Shown: in pieces, positions 22,900 through 36,200 of the stretch
Position numbering within the stretch: position 1 is the first letter of the stretch
Layout of the letters: the number at the start of each line of letters is the position of its first letter
Source of the DNA: Hetaerina americana
Taxonomy: Eukaryota > Arthropoda > Insecta > Odonata > Calopterygidae
Length of the DNA stretch: 64,000 nt
Reading direction: 5' to 3'
Assembly (NCBI GenBank): GCA_022747635.1
Contig: JAKTNV010000004.1
Span: 85,114,052-85,178,051 of the forward strand
The notes under the pieces: generated by a model
The model's database searches: none
Seen by the model: the letters and a program-made list of their open reading frames with translations, nothing else
What the model was told of the DNA's origin: nothing
Program-made: the position numbers and the translations under genes

Positions 22900-24385
22900 T
22901 ACGGTCTGTCTAATTATCTAATCAAGGATATTGTGTTTATTGTGGAACCATTAGATTTGTTACTCAACTCATGTTTTGAGACAGGAGATTTCCCAATAGC
23001 TTTTAAAATATTCAAAAACTGTATTTCTATAAAAAAGTTGATAAAGATGGCTTAAGTATCAACCCTTTCCCCTAGGCTCTGTTTTTGATTAGAATTTTGA
23101 AGCTATAATAAAAGTTGAAATACAGGGTGCAGTATAACTTCCCTTTTCGAATGTGTTTGAAAAAAGGAAATTATGTTGCTGTATCCTGCACAAGTGTGAT
23201 TTTTTTAGTCAACCTGTTTCCTAAAGCACTGTATCATTTTCAATCTGGGAAGTGCACAAGTATGACTGTAGAGTCTGTTGTTAATTATGTCAGAAACATG
23301 TTTGAAGAGAGGGGATCAGTATTTGCAACACTACGATTTTGGTAAGGTTTCCAACTGTGTGAAAATTCTGTCATACTTTCAACGCTGAAACATCATCGTT
23401 TCAAGGAAGATGTGCTGAAACCAGTGTAGTCATATCTGGCAGATTGTTCCTTGAACTTAAAAGTAGTATATCTATGGCTGTTATAGTAAAATGTGGCATC
23501 CCATAGGGCTTGGCCAATACTATTCAACATCATGATTAACAATTTGCCTTTTATATATCGTCTTAATCAGTTTTATATACTAATAACACTACTGAAGTAT
23601 AAAAATCAAAACGATGAAATGGCACTATCTAGTGATGCCAAAAGAGTCTAAGGAATATTAATCATTTACATTTAAATGTTGAAAAAACCCAGCATATTGT
23701 ATGCAGCCTAAAAGCAAAAAAAAATGAAATTGAAACTGATAAAATACTGGGATATATAGTGTTTAAATTAATATAAATATTAACCTGGAAGAACTGCATC
23801 CATCAGATCGGTAATAGACTGAGTAAAGCTGTTTTTATGCTAAAAAAGCTCAAATTTTTCATTCCAAATGAGTACCACACCCTTTAAGAAAAATGCCTTC
23901 TTTCAATACCACATGAATTTTGACATTGACTCATGGGATCATTCTCCACATGCTAAACAAAACAGCTGTTCATTCCCTTGCTAGTATTCCACCATGTGAT
24001 TCTTGGAAGCCATTTTTATTATGTATGGAATTACGACTGTTTAGTTTATATGTTTTTAATGCCCTGGAACTTATCTACTGAGCATCTAGAAACTTATTCC
24101 CTGAGATCTGATATCTATGCTATTAGGGGTAATTCGTACTTGAAAACTAAAAAGTGTCGATTAAATTCAAATCATAACTAATTTGATAATTTGAACCTAC
24201 CATTTCAAAAAGTGGTATATACCTGGTTACTTTCAAACCCACCTCATTTGATTGATCAGTTTTTTATTACAATCATCTCAATTAAGAAGTTATGCTGTGT
24301 TAGTTTATATATTGTTCTATTTATCTTGAAGACATTTGATAGGCTGTGCCATTTATCAAAATGAATAAAGTATATTATTATCATT
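22900..24385 (+). mobile_element. Degenerate LINE (jockey/CR1-like reverse transcriptase, most of the RT domain)
   Basis: Plus-strand pieces appear in family order across frames: a region resembling FPIAFKIFKNCIS with IKK (palm start), TSMTVESVVNYVRNMFEERG followed by an SKAFDCV-like remnant, CGIPxGLGQYYSTS (from the conserved GVPQGSVLGPxLFxIY), a NLSW-HI-like ITWKNCIHQIGNRL, and a DIYAIRGNSYLKT tail. The DD catalytic box is not preserved. The 3' end near 24,385 is an ATTATTATCATT simple repeat, typical of CR1/jockey ends. It lies between the two genes. Confidence 0.75.
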
Positions 24386-24959
24386 GGTGGTTTTCAAAAA
24401 CATGGCCTATAATCTTTCAATTCCAGATATTTTCTCTGTTCATGAGTTCCTGCCCTGAAATATAGGTACCTACCCATCTAGTTGGTCATCCTAATCTACC
24501 ATCTAAGTTGTAAATACCAACAACAGCATACAAAATCACACATGTAGAACCAGGGGGCTTCACCTTCTACATCAAATAGTGATCCACCCTTATCCATGGA
24601 TACAATTGTATCTGGATCTTCAGCTTTAGGCCAGAAGTTTGAGCTTAATGCAGGGAGTGGAACAAGAGTTTCTAGTGTGCCCATTGGGCCTGTGAATTTT
24701 CACAAAAGCAGATGCTCAGAAAGATCTCTGGAGCTCTGATGATCCCTCAAGCTTTACTGGTAGGAATAATAATAATTGCACCCAGTAGGATCACCCATGT
24801 ATGTATAAGGTAGTAGAAGCCAGACAAAAGGTAGCCCGGGCAGTGATTGTTTCTCAGTGAGGTAGCTTATGAAGGCATCTGATAGCAGTAGGGTGGCCAT
24901 TGAGTGATCGTGTCACATTAAAATATATTGAGGAAGGCAACAGGAAATCACCTCAATAA
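24386..24959. other. Intergenic stretch between LINE remnants
   Basis: No gene is recognised. A minus-strand frame at 24,496-24,684 has no homology I can name. The stretch may be the 5' untranslated part of the LINE that follows. Confidence 0.4.
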
Positions 24960-25960
24960 AATATAGAATGCTAACATATTAGAGATTTAACAGAGCATCT
25001 GTCCTAGTAACTATGGAACCTGGTCTGTTGGATCATGAGCCTGGCAGTGTGATACACTAGGCATCCACAGTTACTATCTCATGAAATCCATTTTAAGGAA
25101 CTATCAGAAGAGGGCCAAACCAGTTAGAATTGTGACTTGGAATGGAAGGATAATGTTTAGGATATAGAAATTAGAATACATAGTGGGATAGAGAGAGGAA
25201 TATAGATATTTTAGGAATGTGCGAGGTGAGATGGAAGGGCAGCAGTGATTATTGGAACAATAATTATAGAGTAATGCAAGAAGGAAGATAAGAGAACCAG
25301 TGAGGAGTGGCAATAGTATTGAACAAAAAGGAAGAATGGAAGTAAACATAGAGCAGATGAGTGATGGAATAATGTATAAGTGGAAATAACCAACAATATG
25401 ATGTCGATGGGGAAATCTGTGGTATGTGATGACACCCATGACTTAAAGTGATTTTTGGGAAAATTAGAAGAAAGAGTTTTTATAGGCTCTCTTGTAGCAT
25501 TTATGACAGAGAACCTTTGCTGGAAGATTTCATCAGATCAGTGTCAGTTCCATCCCAAAAAAGGGAAAGGCAACCAACCATACATGTGGACTATAGAAAA
25601 ATAAGTTTGATTTCACACATGGCTAAGGTGGAACTTACAGTTATCAATAAAAGGATGGAAAGGAGGGCAAATGATTACTAAGTTGGTAATCAATTTGGGT
25701 TCAGGAAGGAAAAGAGTAATGCATGATGGCATATGAGTAATAAGGTCACTAAATAGAGAGGAATGTAGAATTCATCTGTTCGAAAAGGATGATAGGCCAG
25801 CAAATTATGGATAGCAGAAGGCTATGAATGCTGGGTGGAATGAGAGGAGATTGAATGCATGCAGAGTTAAAGAGCAGTTTATTGTAATGTGGGGTGTCAT
25901 ACTGTGCAGTAGGGCAAGTCTAAGAAATGTAAGCATTTACAGATGTATGTTCAGTCCGTG
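24960..25960 (+). mobile_element. Degenerate LINE (endonuclease plus early reverse transcriptase)
   Basis: Frames from about 25,120 read TWNGRI, NIDILGMCEVRWKG, then NNYRVMQEGR and VAIVLNKK, following the endonuclease motifs of endonuclease-type LINEs (TWNVR, IDILGISE-KW-G, NGVAIIVNK). From 25,480 the RT start follows: VPSQKRERQPTIHVDYRKIS with LISHMAKV and INKRMERRAN (family: IPKKGN-DC-NYR-ISLISHA-K--L-VIN-RLE-K), then NQFGFRK. There are multiple stops, so the copy is inactive and 3' truncated. Confidence 0.75.
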
Positions 25961-28900
25961 CTCATACAAAATCTACATTAAATGGTAGGCTACCAAAAAG
26001 CTCTTAAAGTGCAGTCTATCAAATATGTAGGGGCATACTGGAAACATTATGGGATAATCTTATGTTACCAATACTATGTATCTTCCAGAATGCCTATGCG
26101 CCACTGCTATTTACTTTTTTTACAAGGGAAGCCATTGGATATGGCAAAATCAATCAATGTTTTCAATCAAGTATCTGAAGTCCAAACAATATTTGATTTA
26201 AACACTCTATCGTGTTAAATTTATTCCTGAAGACTTAATTTGAAGGGATATTTAGAATTACCATGAAAACATTGGCAGTTGTTCCTACTTATCAGAGTTG
26301 CAAACTTAGTAATGGCATTGATAGTTAACTTCAAGGAATTTCTACCTCAACTTTAAAACATTTAATTTTCCAAGGGATTCCATCAGATCGTTCCAATTCT
26401 TCTGTTACATAATTAAATATCCTTATAAAACCAAATAAAATTTTACCAGATGCTACAACTTAATGAGCCTGGTACTATTTCCCATCATTCATCGAATTTA
26501 AAAATTCAAAATGGGGTACCAAATTGGGTAAGAACTCCATGATCAAATGATTAATTAAATGGGGTACTACATGGCTAAAATATCTCATTAAAGCTTACCT
26601 GGGTTCTTTGGTGTAGAGTTTGCGGGAAAATTTCTTAGTTCCCAACTTAACACTAAAGTAGCATTTTCATAACAACAGCAGGCAGTAGGGAACTTTACCT
26701 CACGTAAGGTTGTTTGCAAAGTTGCTCTATCCTTAAGAGGTAATGCTTGGACCTTGGTTCTACATGATTTTCTCCTGCAATTACCATTCTAAAGATTTTC
26801 ATCTGTTTTGGATCTTCTTTTTCTTGGGCCATAATAGCTGATTCACACTACTTAATTTAGCTGTTTAATGAACCTTAATGTTTGAATTACATAATCCTCC
26901 TTTATTCTACCACAAACGTACTTCTCTACTAAGTCTATGATGCTACTTGACTGGTTCTTCTGAGAGAAAATGATATTTGAAAAGGCCTCTTAGTGCTTAC
27001 ATTATATGCTTATGTGCTAGTTTAATATATAAATCTTTTTACTGTTTCTTGTTCATGAATGAAAAATAGATACCACTTTGGTAATTGTGCTTTCTTTAAT
27101 AACAAGCATACCTCATGTATTTTTATTAACATTTACAATTTCGATATTTAAATATGGAAACTTGTAGCAATATATGTAACTACATGGAACTTGATTCTTA
27201 AAGTTTTAAATTTCTTAGTAAAAAAACTTTTGTCACCATAAATGTCTTCTAGAAGCTATCTCATGGGAAATAGAATATTATTTCCAGATGAGCTGTAAAA
27301 TATATTGCCTAATTCTTTTGACAGATATCTCAACATTTCCAATTATGCCACAACAAACAATACAAATTGGGTGTAGTGAAATTTTCATTTTGGAAAATAC
27401 TGGTTTGGTTAACTTTGGGAATCAAGCTCCACACACACATATATTTATATTTTGCAATGAGACACATTAGGCAATCATTGAATCAAAGATTTTCAGAACT
27501 ATAATTGACAAAAGTGAAATTCTCATAGCATCCTGTGTCATGAATATGGCAAATAACCTCGCAAAATTCAGTGGCAGAAATTATAAGAGGTATAGCATTT
27601 TTCATACCAGAAGTTTATTTCTTTAGATTAAGAAAAATATTATATCAGAGGATGATCTATCAACTGATAAAGAGTATCTGATAAAATCATTGCAAATAAT
27701 AAACTTTTTAAAGCAGAATAGAATTTCTTTAGGTCCAAAATCACAAGTGAAAACATTATGTATCCCTGTGTAGAGCTTACTGGTATTGGATTAACATTCT
27801 TCAATATTAACATTGCTATTGGCTCTTATGACTATGCTGTCACTAGAAGAATAAGCATATTTGTTCTCATTACTGTCGCCATACTGATATTTTTTTAAGC
27901 AAGGTTGTAAAAGAAGGACAAGGCATAGGATATAGCATAAATAAAAAAATTCAAATGCAAAAAACTCTGTCAGAGATAGGTTTTAAACATTCTTTTTGTT
28001 TCTACATTTTAGAAACACTATAATACATTGTTTCAAGACCCCTTCATAAAGGATCACGTCAAACCTCATCACTTGTATCCACAAGAGGCCACTGCTTTTC
28101 CTCTACAAAAACTTACAACATAGCACATTATCTACAAATGTTTCTTTTTTGTATTAAATAGGAAAATTACAAGAATTGTGACACCAATACTATGGTACAA
28201 GCTTTTTTTTTAAGTTGATTGGAGAGTTGCTGAGGGGTAGCCGAGATAAGGAATCTAATTCCTGAAAATACTGAGGTCCCAACAACGCTTGTATTCATGA
28301 TGGTTAATAGTACGCATGTTTGTCTGCATATGTATATCAAGAGAAATATGAATTACATGATTTTTCTTTACATGCTCAGATTTGCATAATCTTTTCAATG
28401 AAATGTAAAAATGTCTAGTTGTATTATGCATTGCCATCACCAAGATCCATGTGATGGAACACAGCCATTTGGGGTAGTGCTTAATCATTCACACAGGCAA
28501 ACTCATCCAGTAATATCTTCCATTACTCACTTGGCAGGGTGAGTATTATCAAGAGTTTGGAAGGAAGGGACATGCACACACACAAGATGCTATCTTCATG
28601 TTCCCTCTCAATTATTCTTGGAGTGTCAAGCACCTGCCACGCAAAAACTGCAGCACCTAGTCAGAAGCATCTAAAAACTGTTTCACTCTTTTTTTCATTC
28701 TATACAAAGGCATATATTGATCAAAGTCTTCCCATTCCAATTTCATTAAATTATTCACACTGAAAGACACGTGTATAAAGACAAATAAAAAAGAGTCTTT
28801 GCCCAAAATATATTATGAGATTGCTCACTCACGGAGGAGGAAAATGAGTTGATCCGTTTCGTCGTCCACCCTGTCCCAAGGCCTCCGACCGAGGGGAGGA

Positions 28901-28981
28901 GAAAGAATCATTGCACCCCAGTCAGAGAGGCATGGCCAAAGGGTAAGGTGGCTCTAAATAAGGGTATTCGCTCATGGCGTA
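25961..28981. other. AT-rich intergenic region; holds the 3' UTR of the AUTS2-like gene
   Basis: No coding homology is seen. For the minus-strand gene ending at 28,982, an AATAAA signal is present on the minus strand at 27,614-27,619 (TTTATT on plus), which would give a 3' UTR of about 1.4 kb. Another lies near 27,121. Neither can be chosen from sequence alone. Confidence 0.4.
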
Positions 28982-30263
28982 CTATCTGGACTGTGGCGAC
29001 TCCTCCTTTTTGTGATGCTCAGCCGGCAAACCGTCCATTGGCATCCCTCTAGGTGCAACCCCACATCCTAACTTGTGGGCAGAGCCACCTGCGCCGGGCA
29101 TCCCGACTGGACTCCTCCCCACTATGTGATTGCTTCCAAGGGAGTGGTGGGATAGTCCCAAGGGGCTCCCACCCCCACCCAGACCAACGTGGCCCGCTCC
29201 CGCGGCCGACCCCTTCCCGCGAGACCCCACGGGGGGGCCCTGAGGCGGCGGAGGAACCCCCGGGTGGCCTGCTGCCGCAGAGGGCGGCTGTTGGAGGTGG
29301 GCGTGGGACGGGGGCGGGTGTGGAAGACCATGGTGGTGCGGCGGGGGGAAGAGGCCGGCCGCCGCGGCCGCTGCCGCCGCCAGCTGCTCCTCCCGCTCGC
29401 GGTACAGTGCGGCCGTCGAGAGGTGACTGAACCGGAGGAGGGGGTCGAAGCGGTGGTAGGGGTCCCGGAAGGGATCCGTCGGGGGAGCGGCGGCATGCTG
29501 CCAGCCGGCGGCGGCGGCCGCGGCCGCCGCCGCCGCGGCCGCCACGGCGTAGTGCGAGGAAGGGGGCGGGGGCGGCGGAAGCACCCGGCTCCTGTCCAGG
29601 AGGGATGAGACGGTGGTGGGGGGTGGGGGCAGGGTGGGGGCCGACTGTCTCGAGGGATAGGGCACTCCCCGTGAGGAGTCCCTCGAGGGGGTGGACGTGG
29701 GGATGCAGCCGGGCTGCTGGCCACCCACGACGACGATCTCCTCCTCCTTCACCGCCTTCGGCTCCTCCTTGACCTTGACCTCGGGGGAAGCCTTGGAGCG
29801 GCCGTCCGGGCCCACGTCACCGTTGGTGACCTGACCGCCGCGCACGGGGGACCTGTCCCGCATCCCGTCCATCATGGGCTTCCCACCCATCAGGCCCGCG
29901 GCCGCCTCGATGCTGTGCTGATGATGATGGTGCATCCTCTCCCTTCTTTCCCGCTCCTTCTCCCGTTCCCGCTCTCGTTCCCGCTCTTTCTCCCGCTCCC
30001 GCTCCCTTTCCCGCTCCCGTTCCCGCTCCCGTTCTCGTTCCCGCTCCCGCCTGCTCTTGTCCTCCTGCTCTCTCCTCTCCCTCTCCCGCTGCTGTTCCCT
30101 CTCCCGGTGTTCCCGCTCCCGATGCTCCCTCTCTCGATGGTCCCGTTCCCGATGGTCCCTCTCTCGGTGGTCCCGTTCCAGTTCCCTCCTGTCCAAAGAG
30201 CTCGGCTCGGGCTTCAGACCCCAACCGGTGCTCGGTGGAAATCCTGGTGGGGTGCGGTGCAAC
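28982..30263 (-). CDS. tay: tay exon K (RLHRTPP motif, Arg-Glu repeat, C-terminus, stop)
   Basis: The acceptor is TTCTTCAAG. The 1,282 bases run to TAG at 28,982-28,984. [20 protein letters not shown] matches vertebrate [20 protein letters not shown]. About 90 residues of alternating Arg-Glu follow (29,930-30,190), likely a single charged helix. Then come [34 protein letters not shown] with [13 protein letters not shown], long Ala and Pro runs, and [12 protein letters not shown] at the end. Frames on the other strand are shadows. Confidence 0.93.
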
Positions 30264-33200
30264 CTTGAAGAACATGAGGGACTCAAATTAAAAAAAAATT
30301 TCGAGGTAGTTTATAGAACAAAAAATAATTATTCTGGATTTCATATTCGGACCTTTCCTGATACCTTCCACCACTTTGTTGTTTTGAGAGAAAGGAAGGG
30401 ACACAATTATTAAAAATGAGAATGCCAAAAAGAAAAAATTAGAACTTCTAATATCCATGGGGCTCACAAGTGTCTTAAGACTCAATATGGCCACATTTTT
30501 CAGAATTCCATTTTCCAGAAGCACATAACAATTTCATGTGCATGCTTCATTTAACAAGCTATATTAAAACATCCCAGTCAAGGCGAATGATTTTTACACA
30601 CTGAAATTGTTGCATTGAAATGCACATTAGCAGATGACACTGTTAAATGTTACTGTTGTGGCATCTCCCACAGTTTCTTTGAAACCATTGATAAGTGGCA
30701 GATTCATCACACTGATAATAATGACAAATTTTAATCATGCAACCATTCTAGTTTCAGATGACAATTTCCATTAATATGTAAATCGTTTGCTAAACTTAGT
30801 ACAACCCATATAAAGCCACTCACGTACACAGCCAGTGGATTTCATAGTGGAGTGTATAAATAAGAACCTAACTCATTGAGGCACTCACATTTTGGATCAG
30901 GTTGGACTCATTTTAAAGAGAATCTATGCCGTGAAAAAGATTCGACATAGTTAGGCATCCAATAGGCATCCAATTCCTTATACACATAAACACATAGACA
31001 CACAATTTTGGCCCCAAAAGAAGGCATAAAAGGAAAGATGCAATATTCAATCATTAATATTTGTTATGATAATGACTACAAAAATCATTCACAACATCTC
31101 TGACTTCCTCAAGCCAGTGTCATCACTTTTTAAGTTCAGCAATTTAACAAGACCCAGAAACTATTTTGGTAACACTGCCAGAAACTAAATTGTCTTATAA
31201 TTAAATACTGAAGTTCAATTTCCAATTTTTGACTCAAGACAATGTTTCAATTTACTTAGGTTACCGGGGCACACATTCGAACCATAATATGTACACAAAT
31301 TTCAAAGGGTCAGTCAATTATACACTTGAAAACATTCAGGGAGAGAATTAGTTACCCAGCCAGTAAAAAAGTAAAATTATGAAAAATTTAAAAGAAATGA
31401 ACTTTTTAAATTTCAAATATTTTATTTAAGCAACACTTCTTTCAATCCATGCCAAATTTTTAATGCGGCATTACAAGGTTGTACCAATGGTATTTCAAAA
31501 TAAAATGTTCAAACATTAGTGCAACTACATTTTGGGCCACAAAATTTCATGAAATTTGGAATCTGATTAAATTAGTCCATTAATCATGAATTAAACATGG
31601 GTATCAGTAGAATGGAGAATAAGAATTAAATTTATTTTCCAGAGTAGAATGCACTACTGGATAAATATATGAATTGAGATATTGATTTTAGTTTTCCAAG
31701 TAGATAGAAATAATCTCACCTTCTTATTCACATACTTGCACACAAATGAATGACAAGGATTCACAGATTCTAACCAATAAAAACCATGCATGACTGAATT
31801 ATCCCCAATTATTAAGAATCTTTTCAATTGGAAAATGAAAATTAGGCTGCAATTTAAATAAAAGAAGAAACAAGAAAAGGAAGTTAAAATAATGACAAAT
31901 CAAAAACACAGTTTACCTGCTCCACTGGTCATGAACTGGCGAGGAAAGTGGTGGCAAGCCAAGGGAAGCTAATCCAGCAGCATATGAAGAAGGCGATGAT
32001 GAAGCTGGTACGACACCAAACCCTGATGGGTACCGTCCAAATGGTGATCCGGCACATCCGGCGGCGGCTGCTGCTGCAGCGGCACTTGCAGCACTGGCAG
32101 CAGCAGCGGCACCGCCCGGTGTGGGAGGTACTCCACCCACCCCTGCCAGATGGTGGCCAAGGAAGGAGGAGGTGTCGAAGGGTGCGGGAGGCGGGGGAGG
32201 TCGGGCCCCTGGGGCCCCCAGAAGGGCCGAGAAGGGCCCAGCTGATGGGGGAGGGAGGTCTGGGTGGTGGTGGTGGGGGCGAGGGGGTGGAGGAAGGCCT
32301 GGGAACAGGTGGTGATGATGGTGGTGATGATTGGGAGGCCGGAGGAGGTCTGCAGCACTGGCTGCGGCACTTCCCTTCGCTGCAGATGCCGCAGATGCCA
32401 CCGAGCTTCCGGTGGATCCCTTTGATTCTGCCTGCTGCTTCTGTTGGTGGTGGTAAATCTCCCAAGCAATACGAACATGCATGGCATTCCATCTACCGGT
32501 CTTCTACAGTGAGCAGAGACGAAGAGAAGATTAAACACTTGTAAATAAACGCCACAGTGGAGCAGAATAGGGCATGATTAAAAAAAGTGGACTATATATT
32601 TCAACATGGGCTGTTAATGATGTCTATCTAATAAGTATTGTAATTTGGGAACAAGAGTTGTTTAACCATAATTCATGAAGATGACAAGAAATAAAAAAGT
32701 GACAACACTAAACAAAATTATCATTAAATTCTACCAAGAAAGATTTTATATAAAATGCAACTTGATATTAATGTTTCCCATCAGTTACCAGATAATGAGA
32801 TTACTACCTAACTTGGTATTAACAATTAAGTATTATATGCCCATATGATTTCAATGAATGAAAAATTTAATGTTACTGCACAGTGCTTACTGTCAAGAGG
32901 TGGATAAAGCGTGTAAATGAGATGCAGGAAAGTTACAATTCAGTGAGCCCTTGAGTGGTAGAAAATTTCACCTCTGTCTTGGTTTCCATTTCATTCTAAA
33001 TAGATTTGTATTCCATACAAATTAAAGCAGTTTTCAAAACTTCTATTCTTAGGTTTGCACTCTTTTCAGGATATGAGAATTATCTTTATTTATGTATACT
33101 CAAGAGCAGCTGATGAGAAGGAGGCATCTTATTACAGAAACATAACAATTCAGCTACTGTAATCGGAGAACTCTAATGACCCTGAAATATGAATTCTTGG

Positions 33201-36200
33201 TTCTCCCTGAATGTAAAACTGTACTTCCGATTTTTCCAATGCCATTTAAATGGTACAAAATGCCTCTTAGAAATACTACTGAAACCTGTATGGCATTTCC
33301 GAAAAACTGAATAACTTCTCAATTACAGGAAAAGTTTTTTCCATTATTCCAAAAACTTTTTTCCATCAATCTACCAGCCATTTTTATTAGCACCTTAATT
33401 CTTACATTACAGTCACTAAGCAAAGACTGTCAAGAGAAGAAAAACACTCTGCTCTCAACCCATCACACCATTTTGAATAGGTACCAGAGTTTATTTCAGT
33501 AAACTGCTTCATACCCACATCAGATTTTCAATAATTATGCTTTATTAATCATTTCAAAATCATCAACACAAAATCTCTAACAGATTTATTTAAACATTTT
33601 ATAACCTTCATTTAATTTCCAAATTCAGGCTGTTATTAATTTTAAATTTTCAAACTTCTTTACCATTAGTTACAAAATTGGTAGACAGATGCATATTCCT
33701 TTTTTTGCAATTTATTAGGCCAGTGAATGGCATTTCAAATTCCAAAATGAAAAAAACAAAACAAATTGCTGCACAATGCAATATAAGTATCATTATGCAG
33801 GGCAAACTGTAGGTAAACTTAAGAAAGATTAACTCTCTTGATATTCTATACCTCTAGGTGCATGCATTAGCTCACACAGCAGACAAAAAGAACTGTATCT
33901 ATAGGAACATTGGGGGCATAGGTATGACTCCAAATGATTGCACATGTAAATCGCATGAGTGTGTAAAGATTTTCATGCACTCAATGGGAATGATACAATA
34001 TGATTACATTTTCCTTACTGATTAAGGTAAGGGTGTTCAAAGGATGCTGCCAATTAACAGATAGAGAACACTTAAAAATGGAGTAAAGGTTATGCAAATA
34101 ATTATTGATAGTACTTTGAGTAGAGTTTTGGTAGCTGCATAAGAACTCCAGGGTTTATATCCTACTGAATACTCAGGTATCAAACTCAATTCTTCTATTT
34201 CCGACTGATATAAAAAAATAAAGGGAACAATTACTGTATTTTATCTCCCAACTCAAAATTTTAATCTTGGCTGGGATAAAGTTTCCTTTTAAATACCATG
34301 AACCCAGCCATTAACAATTTATCGAAATATTATATTTATTTTGGTTATTTTTCATTTCCTTATTTGTATCCAATTATTTCATGTAAGATGAACTGAATCT
34401 AAACCTAATCAATTAGCAATGACTGAGAAACCATCATGCATGTCCCATTTAAGTTTTGGTTAGGAATGGAATCCGAAGTCATTACCACTTATCAACTTAT
34501 ACAGGTAACAAGAAATGCATAAGCTGACGTTTATATATTTCTTTAAATGAATTTCATCCAGTGATTTGTTCACTAACACCTCACTGCTTCTCTAACACAT
34601 TAGTTTCTTTTCAAAATTTTTATTATAACCAACAACCACATAAATAAATAGGTGAGTGGTTCATATAAAATTAAATCTCCCTAGGTGACCAAATCACACA
34701 TACCGATGATTTATGTTTTGAGGGTTCCCCAGAGATCTGCAGAGCACAAGGAGGAGGAGAGCAGGGTAGGAGTTCATGAGAAAGAAAAAGATTATTTGTT
34801 GTTATTAAGACAGCTAAAGCACAGGATATTACAAACAAACACATGCACACAGGTTATTATTAAACAATTTCCAAAGCAGAATAAGTCTAAAATAAGCAAA
34901 ATCAAAGAGGAGTTAATTGGCAAAGCCAAGCCAAGTATATCAGCAAACTTAATAGCACATATTTTAAAGACGTGAGAGAGGTGGATAAAATATGTTGGCA
35001 AATCATTCTTAGATGAACTTGCTGTGAGGTCAGAATGGACGATCTTGGATCTTGGTAAGCCATGGCTCATCATTTACTGGAGAGTTTGAAGGGATCACTT
35101 GATGGTTCGAATAGCCTCGACTGGGAACTTAGAATCATGAGCCCATCTTGGATGGCCAACTTTAAAAATTACTACTTCTGGAGGCCTATCTTTGGTGGTT
35201 ACCCATGAATTGATCAAATGTGTGAGATTTTGACTTCAAACTATCAATTAATAATCCTAGCATTTTAATCAACATTTAACAATATTTTCACCCCTACCAC
35301 ACAACTGACACAAATTTTGAAGAGCAAACCAAGTGGGCACAACTTAAAAATCAGACACAAAATTCCCACAGCATATGGATGGTGAAAGACTTGGGTAACA
35401 CCACAAGAGGGAGAAATGACATCCTTTGGAAGCTATATCACACATCATTTATCCAATGCATTTGAAATTTTCAGTCTGGTACAATTTGAAACCAATAAAT
35501 TAAGATGGGCGTGGTGAAAAGAATAATAATAAAAAATCTACTTAAGAAGTTATTTTGATTGTTTTTAAGCCAGTGGATTTTTAACTCATATGCTATTCCC
35601 AAAGCATGGAACGGAATTAAATTTTCATGTGCTTTGATTAAAATAAATGTTTTCATTGTTTAAGTATTTGTAAAAATTAGCTTGAAATAATAAAAATTAT
35701 GTGAAAATGTATTTACTACGAGGGTCATCCGGAAAGTAGTACCCGTTCGTGAAATAAAGACACAAAAGTAAATATTAACAAACATAAAAAATTTTATTTG
35801 AAAGAGGATACTTTAAACTACTTCTCAACATAATCTCCAAGCAAATTAAGGCATTTGTCATAACGTGTGACAAGTTTCTGTATTCCTGCTGCATAGTCCT
35901 TCGCCGCCAGCTCATTGAGATACGCGAGGGACCCATCTTGCACAAATTTTTGCATAATGCAGATGGTGTTTAACAATTTCATGAACAATTGTTCGAGAAA
36001 CATTGGGAAAATGCTCACAGATGTCATCAATTGTGACGCGCCGATCGTTCCTCACGAATTCGTCAACTGAGCTCACCAGTTGGTCTGTAATGACAGACGG
36101 TCTCCCCGAACGCTCATCGTCGTGTGTGTTCCCCCTCCCCATGTTGAAGTTGCGACACCACCGCCGAACAGACGACTCGTCCATTACATTGTCTCCATAC

